Assembly: GCA_964427955.1 (NCBI GenBank)
Contig: CAYRWY010000181.1
Coordinates: forward strand, 1 to 10,678
DNA length: 10,678 nucleotides
From: JACRBK01 sp964427955
Lineage (GTDB): Bacteria; Chloroflexota; Anaerolineae; Aggregatilineales; Aggregatilineaceae
Direction: 5' to 3'
In this document: positions 1 to 7,400 of the stretch, piece by piece
How positions within the stretch are numbered: the stretch's first letter is position 1
Layout: every line of letters begins with the position of its first letter
Notes under the pieces: generated by a model
What the model saw: the letters and a program-made list of their open reading frames with translations, nothing else
What the model was told of the DNA's origin: nothing
The model's database searches: none
Translations under genes and position numbers: made by a program

Positions 1-1129
1 GGTGCCCGACGCGGATGTTATCGTCCGAGCCGTAGAGCAGAGCCTCCTGCTGCTTGGTTGCCAGATCCTTCCAGGGCGTGTTCATCGAGATTTTGAAGTG
101 CTGGCACGCCTGCTCCAACACGCGGTGCGTCCAGCTATCGTCGTTGTTGATGCGCGTGCCCCACGGCGCGACCGCCCCATCCTGGATGCTCAGTTCCTTG
201 TCGGGCACGAACAGGTCGGGATCGAACTCGCGCTTGACGCCGAGACCCTGGCATTCCGGGCACGCGCCATGCGGGTTGTTGAACGAAAACGTGCGCGGCT
301 CGATCTCCGGCAGGCTGACGTGGCCATACACGCAGGCCAGGTGCTCGCTGAACAGGTGATCGGCGGGGTGCTCGGCGTCGGTGATGTCGTTGATCGTCAC
401 CACGCCGCCGCCCATCTCCATCGCCGTCTCGATGGAATCGGTCAACCGGCTGCGGGCCGCGTTGGCTTCTTCGCCGTTGGGATCGTCGTGATGGCGCACG
501 ACCAGGCGGTCTACCACGACTTCGATGGTGTGATTCTTGTAGCGTTCGAGGTCGATCTCTTCACTCAGATCGCGCACGTCGCCGTTGACCCGCGCCCGCA
601 CGAAGCCCGCCTTGCGGATGTCTTCCAGCACTTTCTCGTGGCGGCCCTTACGATCCTTGATCACCGGAGCCAGGACCTGGATGCGCGTCCCGTCCGCCCA
701 GCTTTCGACCGTCTCGACGATCTGCTGCGGGGACTGGGCGACGACCTTTTCGCCGCAGACCGGGCAGTGCGGAATCCCGATCCGGGCGTAGAGCAGACGC
801 AAATAGTCGTAGATTTCGGTGACGGTGCCGACCGTCGAACGCGGGTTGTTGCTGACGCTTTTCTGGTCAATCGAGATCGACGGCGACAGCCCTTCGATCT
901 GGTCTACGTCGGGTTTTTCCATCTGGCCGAGGAACTGCCGGGCGTAGGCCGACAGCGACTCGACGTAGCGGCGCTGCCCCTCGGCGAAGATGGTGTCGAA
1001 CGCCAGGGAGCTTTTCCCGCTGCCGCTCAAGCCGGTGATCACCACCAGCTTGTCCCGCGGGATCGTCACGTCGATATTCTTGAGGTTATGCTCGCGCGCG
1101 CCGCGCACAACAAGACTGTTCTGTGCCAT
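1..1129 (-). CDS. uvrA: UvrA, excinuclease ABC subunit A (N-terminal part, cut by window edge)
   Basis: The minus strand reads open from an ATG at 1129 to the window edge: 376 codons, no stop, roughly the first 40% of a normal UvrA of about 940 residues. UvrA is the damage-sensing ATPase of nucleotide excision repair; it loads UvrB onto lesions. Visible signatures are the start MAQNSLVVRGAREHNLKNID, the first Walker A motif GLSGSGKSS at residues 33-41, the stretch FAEGQRRYVESLSAYARQFL at 48-67, SISIDQKSVSNNPRSTVGT at 84-102, PHCPVCG at 120-126, and EPRTFSFNNPHGACPECQGLG starting at 277. In that first zinc module the second pair is C290/C293, but the first pair reads C266...H270 rather than CxxC, so zinc ligation there may differ. 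The start is fixed by homology. The ribosome site is weak: a GAGG lies about 14 bases upstream. Control is probably SOS, from the promoter and operator at 1237-1280. Confidence 0.96.
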   Translation of the reverse strand, partial: MAQNSLVVRGAREHNLKNIDVTIPRDKLVVITGLSGSGKSSLAFDTIFAEGQRRYVESLSAYARQFLGQMEKPDVDQIEGLSPSISIDQKSVSNNPRSTVGTVTEIYDYLRLLYARIGIPHCPVCGEKVVAQSPQQIVETVESWADGTRIQVLAPVIKDRKGRHEKVLEDIRKAGFVRARVNGDVRDLSEEIDLERYKNHTIEVVVDRLVVRHHDDPNGEEANAARSRLTDSIETAMEMGGGVVTINDITDAEHPADHLFSEHLACVYGHVSLPEIEPRTFSFNNPHGACPECQGLGVKREFDPDLFVPDKELSIQDGAVAPWGTRINNDDSWTHRVLEQACQHFKISMNTPWKDLATKQQEALLYGSDDNIRVGH

Positions 1130-1175
1130 AGACGGTTAACAGACCTCGCTTAAGTGATTACAGACGGACGGCTAA

Positions 1176-1194
1176 AGCGCCGGGGCACGGCGCT
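1176..1194 (-). other. GC-rich hairpin in the uvrA leader
   Basis: A 7-bp perfect stem (AGCGCCG / CGGCGCT) with a 5-base loop lies in the predicted uvrA leader, about 47 bases before the ATG. On the minus strand it is followed by TTTAG. It could slow or attenuate transcription, or simply be a GC-rich coincidence; the T run is too short for a confident terminator. Confidence 0.25.
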
Positions 1195-1236
1195 GAATGA
1201 TGGCGACGATAGTCAAACGATGTGAACAATTGAGCG

Positions 1237-1248
1237 GAACGAGTGTTC
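1237..1248. promoter_or_regulatory. LexA-type SOS operator in front of uvrA
   Basis: The 12 bases GAACGAGTGTTC have the form GAAC-N4-GTTC, the core of the SOS box bound by Bacillus-type LexA. The box begins three bases downstream of the uvrA -10 hexamer, so a bound repressor would block the start of transcription. uvrA is a classic SOS gene, which makes the match believable. I saw no other GAAC-N4-GTTC in the window. Binding by this organism's LexA is inferred. Confidence 0.6.
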
Positions 1249-1251
1249 TAG

Positions 1252-1280
1252 AGTGTACCGTCTGATCCCACGGCTGTCAA
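1252..1280 (-). promoter_or_regulatory. Sigma70-type promoter of uvrA
   Basis: Read on the minus strand, a perfect -35 hexamer TTGACA (1280-1275) is followed by exactly 17 bases and a -10 TACACT (1257-1252, four of six consensus bases). Transcription would begin near 1245 and leave a leader of about 115 bases before the uvrA ATG at 1129. The LexA-type box at 1237-1248 covers the predicted start point, which supports this being the working promoter. It is a prediction from sequence only. Confidence 0.6.
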
Positions 1281-1315
1281 GCGGTCGGGGCCAACACATC
1301 AGGAGATTCTACCAA

Positions 1316-1446
1316 ATGGCGCTGGGGGTGACAATAACCAACCCGAGGTCGAAGTGACGGCCTCGACTCCACCGGCCAACACACTGGGACCGAACTATGA
1401 CGCCGTCTGGAATGGCGCCCCGCTGCCTACGGCAGTCGTCAAGTAG
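1316..1446 (+). pseudogene. Possible small gene broken by a frameshift at a G5 run
   Basis: An AGGAG (1301-1305) lies ten bases before an ATG at 1316. That frame gives only 13 codons (MALGVTITNPRSK). A -1 shift at the GGGGG run (1324-1328) enters the frame 1327-1446, which encodes GDNNQPEVEVTASTPPANTL and ends ...APLPTAVVK with TAG at 1444-1446. The joined product would be 43 residues: acidic, rich in Pro, Thr, Ala and Asn, with no obvious domain. A strong terminator begins 27 bases after the stop, as expected for a plus-strand gene. The open frame itself reaches back to 1252 without an ATG. It could be a frameshifted small gene, a homopolymer sequencing error, a decayed 3' end, or chance. 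I do not recognise the peptide. Confidence 0.3.
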
Positions 1447-1473
1447 CGTCAGTCCAACCAACCTCTGAAAAAC

Positions 1474-1502
1474 AACAGCCCCGGAGAGTCTGCGGGGCTG
1501 TT
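1474..1502. terminator. Bidirectional rho-independent terminator
   Basis: A perfect 10-bp stem, AACAGCCCCG (1474-1483) with CGGGGCTGTT (1493-1502), encloses a 9-base loop. On the plus strand the stem runs into TTTGCTTCT; on the minus strand it runs into TTGTTTTTC. It therefore suits both the minus-strand Cys-rich gene ending at 1525 and anything transcribed rightward from 1316-1446. Confidence 0.78.
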
Positions 1503-1524
1503 TGCTTCTACCGGATAGGCGGCT

Positions 1525-1719
1525 TCACCGCATCCATTCGTCCAGGCCGTCCCAGGGCATCATGAATTCGGGGACCGCTTGATTGGTCTTGCGGCGCGCA
1601 TAGCGGGCGCACTTTTGGGAATTCCCGTAACAGTAGCGGCCCAGCAAGATCTGCTGGCTCGTTTCATCGAAGTACTTGGCAATGGGACATTTGACGACGA
1701 ACTCGCATTTTTCGGGCAT
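1525..1719 (-). CDS. Small four-cysteine protein downstream of the sensor kinase
   Basis: A 64-residue protein starting MPEKCEFVVKCPIAKYF. Cysteines at 5, 11, 30 and 37 (C-x5-C-x18-C-x6-C) sit in the motifs KCP and RYCYGNSQKCARY, followed by VPEFMMPWDG. From memory this resembles a family of short uncharacterised bacterial proteins with a CP...YC-x-G...CARY pattern; the four cysteines suggest a bound metal or Fe-S cluster, which is inference. The ATG at 1719 is chosen because GGAAGG lies about eight bases upstream and the family-like part begins there. A longer reading from a TTG at 1836 would add 39 residues with no family character. The gene follows the kinase on the same strand after 113 bases, with no clear terminator between, so co-transcription is likely. 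A strong terminator follows at 1474-1502. Confidence 0.75.
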   Translation of the reverse strand: MPEKCEFVVKCPIAKYFDETSQQILLGRYCYGNSQKCARYARRKTNQAVPEFMMPWDGLDEWMR

Positions 1720-1832
1720 CGCGTGAACCTTCCAGACCACTGAATAAGTGCCGATAACGGAATGAGATACGATCCAGTGTAGGGTCCGGGAATCAAAAAA
1801 CGCTTGAACGATTGTTATAGAATAATATAGTT

Positions 1833-4800
1833 TCAAGAGGCGGCGGCGATCATCGGAAAATGCAGCGCAATGACCGTCCCCACTTCGAGCTGGCTGTGCA
1901 CGGTAATGTGACCCTGATGCAGATCCATGATGCGCCTCACGAGCGCGAGACCCAGGCCAGCCCCTTCGTCGGTCCGGGTGCGGGCATGGTTGGCCTTGTA
2001 TAGATGCTCGAAGATGTGCTCCAGATGCTCCGGCGACATGCCGATGCCCCGATCCTCGACCTCGACGATCACCTCCCCTTCCCGGAGAGCCGTCCGCACC
2101 TGGACTTCGCCATCAGGCCGGGAATAGCGCACGGCATTGTCCAACAGGTGCGTTAGTGCCTGGGAGAGATAGATCGGATCGCCCATGATCTTCAGCGGGG
2201 AGGGGGCGGGCACACACACCACCGTCACGTGGGGCTTCTTAGGGGAATAGCCCGCCGCCAGGTCGGAAACACAACTGTTGAGCCACACCGGCACCAGGTC
2301 GAGGTGGGACAGGCGCTCGAGCGTCACCATCTGGTGCAGTTCGTCGATCATCGTCGTCAAAAACTGCACCTGCCTTTCGACCCGCTCCGCGCTGGCCTGG
2401 CGCTTCTCGGGATCGTCCAGGCGGGCCATCAGGTACACGCCGCTGGAGATGATGGAGAGCGGAGTACGCAGGTCGTGCGACGAGCCGGTGATGAAATCGC
2501 TGAGCAGGCGCACGCGCTCCCGCTCGATGTCCAGTTCCAGCGCCCGCTTCTGAGCCAGCTTGCGATCCGTAATGTCGCTTGTGATACCCTCGATGCGCAG
2601 CGGCTGGCCCTGCTCGTCGCGGATCAGCCAGGCCCGGACGTTCACCCAGCGCAGCTCGCCATCGGGCCGCACCACCCGGGTCTCGATATTCAGAGATCCT
2701 GCGATCACGACCGCTTCGATACCCTCGGCAATCTGGTTGACGTCGTCAGGGTGGAGGAAGTCAATCAACTGCGCGGTATTCTGGCGAAAGGCTTCCAGCG
2801 GTCGTCCGGTGATGCGGGCCGCTGCCGGACTGAGATAGAACATTTTCAGGCTGGGGAGATCCATCGACCAGACGGCATCGTCGATGGTCTCGAAGATGCT
2901 GCGCAGGCGCGCCTCACTCTCTTGCAGGGCCAGCCGCGCCCGCCGCAGCTCGGTAATGTCCTGGGTGATGATCGCCATCCCCATGATCGGGCCAGTCTGG
3001 TCGGACACCGGGAACATCGTCATCGAGACGTCGATGGGGGTGCCGTCTTTGCGCAGCAAGGTGGTTTCGTAGTGTTTGACCGATTCCCCGCGCCGGACTT
3101 TTTCGACGTTCGCCGCGAATTCGGCCAACCGATCGGGCGGGACGCAGGCAATGGCCGGTAGACCCAGGACTTCTTCCGTCGTATAGCCATAGAGCGCCTG
3201 GGCCGCCGGATTCCAACTGGTGATGACGCCGTCCAGCGACCGGCCTACGATGGCATCGCTGGACGACTCGACCAGCGCGGCCAGGTGGGCCTGGTAGGCT
3301 TGCAACCGCTTATGCTCGGTGATGTCCTGGACGATGGCCGCCGAACCGAGGATCGTCCCATCGGTGGCCCGGATCGGGGAAATGGACAGCGAGATCGGCA
3401 CCCGGCGGCCATCCTTGCAGAGCAGTTCCGTCTCGTAGCGTTTGACCGACTCGCCGTCCCGAATCCGGACAAAGTTTTCGTCGAATTCCTGCTGGTGTTC
3501 CGCGGGGAAAAGCTCCGGCATCCGTTTGCCGATCACTTCCTCCGCGCTGTAACCCGACAGCGCGGCAGCCCCGCGATTCCAGGTCATGATGGCGCCCTCC
3601 CGATCCCGCCCCACGATGGCATCATCCGACGATTCGACGATGGCCGCCAGTTGAGCGCGATAGGACTCCAGCCGCTTGCGTTCCGTAATATCCTGGATGA
3701 TGGACGCGGCGCTGACGACGCTGCCCGCCTTGTTCTTGACCGGGAACAGCGAGATCGACACCGCCTTGTGGGTGCCATCGCGGGCGATGATCTCCGTCTC
3801 GTACCGGCGGAGGTGGTCGCCGCGCTCGATACGGCTCAGGCCCTCGGTCAGCCTGGCCCGCACCTCCGGGCGCAGGAAGGGCAGGAACGGCCTGGCCATC
3901 ACTTCATCCCGCGTGTAGCCAAACAGGGTTTCGGCGGCAGGATTCCAACTGGTGACCGTACCGTCCAACGTGCCGCTCAGGATGGCATCCTCCGAGGACT
4001 CGACAATGGCTGCCAGTTGGGCTTGATGCGCTTCCAGGCGTTTCTGGGCAGTGATATCGCGACCGGTGACCGAAATGCCGACGATCCGCCCGGTCTGGTC
4101 TTTGATGGGCGAGATCGTCAACGACACGTCCAGGCAGGTACCATCCTTGTGGCAGCGCACGGTCTCGAACGACTGGAGGGCGACGCCACGCTCGATGGCG
4201 GCCAGGATCGGCGGCAGCTCGTGGCGGCGATCCGGCGGGATGATGCAGGTGATGGACTGGCCGATGGCCTCGGCGGCGCGGTAGCCGTACATCTGCTCGG
4301 CGGCGGGATTCCAATCGGTGATGATGCCGTCCAGCGTCTCGCTGATGATAGCCTCGCTGGACGACTCGACGAGGGCAACCAGGCGCGCGTGGTAGCTTTC
4401 GAGCCGTTCGCGCTCCGTCACGTCGCGGGCCGTGGCATAGATCAATTTACCCTGCGGACGCGACCGCCACTCGAAAAAGCGGTAGGACCCGTCCCGGCAG
4501 CGGTAGCGGTTGACGAAATTCAGGACGGGCTGTTGGGCCGACAGGTCCAGGAGGGCGTCAACCGTCGGTTGGACGTCGTCAGGATGCACCCAGTTCAGGA
4601 AACGCTGCCCGGTCAGCTCGTCCAGCGAATAGCCGAGGGTCGTCTCCCACATCGGGCTGAGCTTGAGGAAATGGCCGTCCGTATCGGCGATGCACCACAG
4701 GTCCACCGACAGGGCGAAGAACTGCTCAAGTTCGGTTTCCAGCCGTTGGCGCGCGGCGATGTCCTGGGTCAGGCCGGTGATCTCGGCAACCAAACGCTGG

Positions 4801-4862
4801 AAAGCGGTTTCGTCTCGGCTACATTCGCGCAGCACCTGGAGCTGGGATTCGGTGATTGACAT
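1833..4862 (-). CDS. Multi-PAS soluble sensor histidine kinase
   Basis: A 1009-residue two-component sensor kinase that would autophosphorylate on His and pass phosphate to a response regulator. Order: a short N-terminal helix (1-43), six PAS/PAC units at about 44-150, 160-272, 282-395, 404-517, 526-638 and 648-768, then HisKA and HATPase_c. The H-box is SHDLRTPLS with His796; the N-box has N909 in HLLDNAVRYS; the G1 box is EDRGIGM (936-942); the G2 box is GAGLGL (967-972). All key catalytic motifs are present. There is no transmembrane segment, signal peptide or receiver domain, so it is probably cytoplasmic, and its partner regulator is not in the window. PAS2-5 repeat with an exact 122-residue period. 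The ATG at 4862 is preferred because GAGGA lies about eight bases upstream; an in-frame start at 4931 would add 23 residues across the likely promoter. The ligand is unknown. Confidence 0.92.
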   Translation of the reverse strand: MSITESQLQVLRECSRDETAFQRLVAEITGLTQDIAARQRLETELEQFFALSVDLWCIADTDGHFLKLSPMWETTLGYSLDELTGQRFLNWVHPDDVQPTVDALLDLSAQQPVLNFVNRYRCRDGSYRFFEWRSRPQGKLIYATARDVTERERLESYHARLVALVESSSEAIISETLDGIITDWNPAAEQMYGYRAAEAIGQSITCIIPPDRRHELPPILAAIERGVALQSFETVRCHKDGTCLDVSLTISPIKDQTGRIVGISVTGRDITAQKRLEAHQAQLAAIVESSEDAILSGTLDGTVTSWNPAAETLFGYTRDEVMARPFLPFLRPEVRARLTEGLSRIERGDHLRRYETEIIARDGTHKAVSISLFPVKNKAGSVVSAASIIQDITERKRLESYRAQLAAIVESSDDAIVGRDREGAIMTWNRGAAALSGYSAEEVIGKRMPELFPAEHQQEFDENFVRIRDGESVKRYETELLCKDGRRVPISLSISPIRATDGTILGSAAIVQDITEHKRLQAYQAHLAALVESSSDAIVGRSLDGVITSWNPAAQALYGYTTEEVLGLPAIACVPPDRLAEFAANVEKVRRGESVKHYETTLLRKDGTPIDVSMTMFPVSDQTGPIMGMAIITQDITELRRARLALQESEARLRSIFETIDDAVWSMDLPSLKMFYLSPAAARITGRPLEAFRQNTAQLIDFLHPDDVNQIAEGIEAVVIAGSLNIETRVVRPDGELRWVNVRAWLIRDEQGQPLRIEGITSDITDRKLAQKRALELDIERERVRLLSDFITGSSHDLRTPLSIISSGVYLMARLDDPEKRQASAERVERQVQFLTTMIDELHQMVTLERLSHLDLVPVWLNSCVSDLAAGYSPKKPHVTVVCVPAPSPLKIMGDPIYLSQALTHLLDNAVRYSRPDGEVQVRTALREGEVIVEVEDRGIGMSPEHLEHIFEHLYKANHARTRTDEGAGLGLALVRRIMDLHQGHITVHSQLEVGTVIALHFPMIAAAS

Positions 4863-4892
4863 AGCTGGCTTCCTCACAGGCGACCCGTTGGC

Positions 4893-4921
4893 ACTATAGT
4901 ACCGTAGGATCTCTCTTAAAA
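4893..4921 (-). promoter_or_regulatory. Weak candidate promoter of the kinase gene
   Basis: On the minus strand a TATAGT (4898-4893) could act as a -10, with a poor -35 (TTTTAA, 4921-4916) 17 bases upstream. The -10 lies in the palindrome ACTATAGT (4893-4900), about 30 bases before the ATG at 4862. The surrounding A/T-rich patch is the only promoter-like stretch on this side of the 158-base divergent gap. Weak evidence. Confidence 0.25.
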
Positions 4922-4964
4922 AAAGATTCACTCGATCTAAACAGGGTCTTTACGCGGGCCGGGA

Positions 4965-4991
4965 TTGGTCTTTTGGGTTTTGAGGTACAAT
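4965..4991 (+). promoter_or_regulatory. Candidate promoter of the GH65 phosphorylase gene
   Basis: TTGGTC (4965-4970) and TACAAT (4986-4991) are separated by 15 bases, or 16 if ATTGGT is taken as the -35. TACAAT matches five of six bases of the -10 consensus. The ATG follows 29 bases later, after a strong GGAGGGG ribosome site (5007-5013) seven bases before 5021. No operator palindrome is evident between them. Confidence 0.4.
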
Positions 4992-5020
4992 CAGGGCGCT
5001 AACTCTGGAGGGGTCATGCT

Positions 5021-7396
5021 ATGGTTTCCGACACAAATAAGCTGAACTTCGAGGATCATGATTGGACCCTGGCCGAACGGGTTTTTGACCAGCACACCAA
5101 CCGGACCTGGGAAACCCTGTTCAGCCTGGGCAACGGCACTCTTGGAACGCGGGGCAGCTTCGACGAGGGACTGCCCGGCTTTTCGACGGAAGGCACCTAC
5201 ATCAACGGTTTTTACGAAAGCTTCCCGCTGACGTACGAGGAAGGCTTCATCGGCTATGCCAGCGACGGTCAGCGGATTCTCACCCTGGCCAACGGCAAGG
5301 CGATCCGCATCGTCTTCGCGGACGGCGAGGTGTACGATCCCCTTGCGCCGGGCAGCACGATCAGCGACTACGCCCGCACGCTCGATCTGCGCAGCGGGAT
5401 GCTCACGCGCGAACTCACCTGGACGTCGGCCAGCGGCCAGCGGCTGCACCTCAAGGCGGAACGGCTGGTGTCGTTCACGCATCCCACCCTGATCGCGCAG
5501 CGGCTGACGATCACGCCCGGCGGCGAGGGCAGCCTGTCGATCACATCCCTGATCGACTACCAGATCTACCACGAGCAGAGCCAGGAGCACGATCCGCGCG
5601 CCGCGACCGGCCATGACCGGATCAAGGTGGTGACGGATGGGGCGGCGCACTTCGAAGACCACGGCGACCGGGGCGCGATCCTGATCCAGCGGCCCACCGT
5701 CGCGCCGATGGCGGCGGCGTGCGGGCTGCGCGATCATTTCCCCGATCTCGCGGACGTCCCGGCCACGCCGTTCGACGAGCCGGGCGCGGCCATCGGGCAT
5801 ACCTACACGGTCCCGGCCCAGCCGGTCGTGCTCGAAAAATACATCGCCTACGCCACGTCGTCCGATCCGGACCCGGACAAACTGCGCGCGCAGGTGCGCG
5901 ACGAGCTGCGGCAGGCGTCGTTCGAGCTGCTTCGCCAGGAACAGGCGGACTATCTCGCGGCATTCTGGGGCGCGGCGGACATCCAGATCACCGCTGCCGA
6001 TCCGCACCTGCAAGGCGCGATCCGGCTGAATATGTTCCACCTGCTGCAATCGGCGGGGCGCGATGGCTACCGCAGCGTCCCGGCCAAAGGCTTGACCGGC
6101 GACGGCTACGACGGCCACTATTTTTGGGACACGGAATCGTACATGCTGCCGTTTTTCCTGCACACCGCGCCCGACATCGCCCGCGGCCTGCTGGAATATC
6201 GCTACCACACCCTGCCCCGCGCCCGCCAGCGCGCCGCCGACCTGTCGCAGGCCGGGGCACTGTTCGCCTGGCGCACTATCGGCGGCGACGAGTGCTCGGC
6301 CAACTATCCGACCGGCACGGCGCAGTACCACATCGATGCCGACATCGCTTTCGCCGTCAAACGTTATTACGAGATCACCGGCGACCAGGACTTCATGATC
6401 CGGTGCGGGGCCGAGCTGCTGTTCGAGACGGCGCGGCTGTGGGCCAGCCTGGGCGCGTTCGTCCCCAGCCGGGGCGGGAAATTCTGCATCCACGGCGTGA
6501 CCGGCCCGGACGAATATACGACCCTGGTGGACAACAACACCTACACCAACCTGATGGCGCGCGAAAACCTGGGCTGCGCCGCCGAGATCGCCGGATGGCT
6601 GCGCCGCGCGCACCGCGCGGAGTACGACCGCATCGCGGCGGGGATGCACCTGGACGACGGCGAGCCGGGCCGCTGGAAGAAGGCGGCAAAAAAGATGTAC
6701 ATTCCCGACGCGGTGTCCATCGAGGTCAAGCCGGGGAAGTTCAAGCGCATCATGCCCCAGGACGACACCTTCCTGACCCGGCCCGCCTGGGACGAAGCCG
6801 TACTGGGCGAGCTGCGCGGCGAACGCCCGCTGCTGCTGCGCTATCACCCGCTGGTCTACAACCGCTACCAGGTCTGCAAGCAGGCCGATTTGATCCTGGC
6901 GGAGTTCATGTTCGGGCAGGAGTTCAGCGACAAGCAGAAGCGGCGCGATTTCAACTATTACGAAGCCCGCACCACGCACGATTCGTCGCTGTCGCGCTGC
7001 ATCTTCAGCATCGTCGCAGCAGAACTGGCCGATCCCGCCGATCCGGAAGACGACTACCTCGCCCAGGCGGCGGAGTTCTACCGCGCGTCGGCAACCATCG
7101 ACCTGGACAACCATCGCGACGAGACCAAAAAGGGCATTCACGCGGCCAACATGGGCGGATCGTGGATGGGGATCGTGTTCGGCTTCGGCCACCTGCGCGC
7201 CAGCCGGGACTGCCTCGCGCTGAGGCCGGTAGTCCCGCCGGGCTGGGACGCCTACACGTTCCGGGTGTTTTACCAGGGGCGACGGCTCCAGGTGCAGGTC
7301 GAGCGCACGGCGCAACGCCCAAAGGTGACGCTGGCGCTGCTGAGCGGCGATCCGCTGGACGTGGAGCTGTACGGCAAGCTGCGCCGGGTGGAGTGA
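5021..7396 (+). CDS. GH65 disaccharide phosphorylase (kojibiose/trehalose/maltose phosphorylase type)
   Basis: A 791-residue cytoplasmic enzyme, the usual length for glycoside hydrolase family 65, whose members split an alpha-glucosyl disaccharide with phosphate to give beta-glucose 1-phosphate. Layout: N-terminal beta-sandwich (about 10-275, with SLGNGTLGTRGS at 35-46), helical linker (283-318), (alpha/alpha)6 barrel (about 325-720) and a small C-terminal beta domain. The catalytic acid is E498 in GVTGPDEY. HYFWDTESYMLP (366-377) lines the sugar site. THDSSLS (652-658) and HAANMGGSW (707-715) match the phosphate-binding region. The specificity loop GGDECSANYPTGTAQYHIDA (421-440) looks closer to kojibiose- or trehalose-phosphorylase types than to the lactobacillar maltose phosphorylase loop; this is a judgement from memory. 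No signal peptide. The usual partner, beta-phosphoglucomutase, is not in the window. It is the only large gene on the plus strand and diverges from the kinase. Confidence 0.94.
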   Translation: MVSDTNKLNFEDHDWTLAERVFDQHTNRTWETLFSLGNGTLGTRGSFDEGLPGFSTEGTYINGFYESFPLTYEEGFIGYASDGQRILTLANGKAIRIVFADGEVYDPLAPGSTISDYARTLDLRSGMLTRELTWTSASGQRLHLKAERLVSFTHPTLIAQRLTITPGGEGSLSITSLIDYQIYHEQSQEHDPRAATGHDRIKVVTDGAAHFEDHGDRGAILIQRPTVAPMAAACGLRDHFPDLADVPATPFDEPGAAIGHTYTVPAQPVVLEKYIAYATSSDPDPDKLRAQVRDELRQASFELLRQEQADYLAAFWGAADIQITAADPHLQGAIRLNMFHLLQSAGRDGYRSVPAKGLTGDGYDGHYFWDTESYMLPFFLHTAPDIARGLLEYRYHTLPRARQRAADLSQAGALFAWRTIGGDECSANYPTGTAQYHIDADIAFAVKRYYEITGDQDFMIRCGAELLFETARLWASLGAFVPSRGGKFCIHGVTGPDEYTTLVDNNTYTNLMARENLGCAAEIAGWLRRAHRAEYDRIAAGMHLDDGEPGRWKKAAKKMYIPDAVSIEVKPGKFKRIMPQDDTFLTRPAWDEAVLGELRGERPLLLRYHPLVYNRYQVCKQADLILAEFMFGQEFSDKQKRRDFNYYEARTTHDSSLSRCIFSIVAAELADPADPEDDYLAQAAEFYRASATIDLDNHRDETKKGIHAANMGGSWMGIVFGFGHLRASRDCLALRPVVPPGWDAYTFRVFYQGRRLQVQVERTAQRPKVTLALLSGDPLDVELYGKLRRVE

Positions 7397-7400
7397 GCGC

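Noticed and set aside
2..1153. 383-codon open frame on the plus strand
   Set aside because: It lies antisense to uvrA, whose minus-strand reading has unmistakable family motifs. The frame is open because of GC-rich codon bias, and its His/Arg/Val-rich product has no domain.
1720..1836. 39-residue N-terminal extension of the Cys-rich protein from a TTG overlapping the kinase stop
   Set aside because: The extension has no ribosome site of note and no family character, while the ATG at 1719 has GGAAGG in place. A translational coupling role cannot be excluded.
2948..4425. Periodic DNA repeats as a CRISPR-like or minisatellite array
   Set aside because: The 366-bp period is in frame and encodes PAS domains; DNA identity between units is partial and confined to conserved motifs.
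2229..4859. Two long plus-strand open frames over the kinase (2229-3161 and 3285-4859)
   Set aside because: Antisense to a kinase with complete PAS, HisKA and HATPase motifs; they mirror its repeated units and have no domain of their own.
4863..4931. Upstream in-frame start of the kinase at 4931
   Set aside because: It would make the A/T-rich promoter-like stretch coding; the ATG at 4862 has GAGGA at good spacing.
4991..7315. 774-codon open frame on the minus strand
   Set aside because: Antisense shadow of the GH65 gene: Arg/Val/Ala-rich, no motif, and it would run into the GH65 promoter. The GH65 reading has full family motifs.
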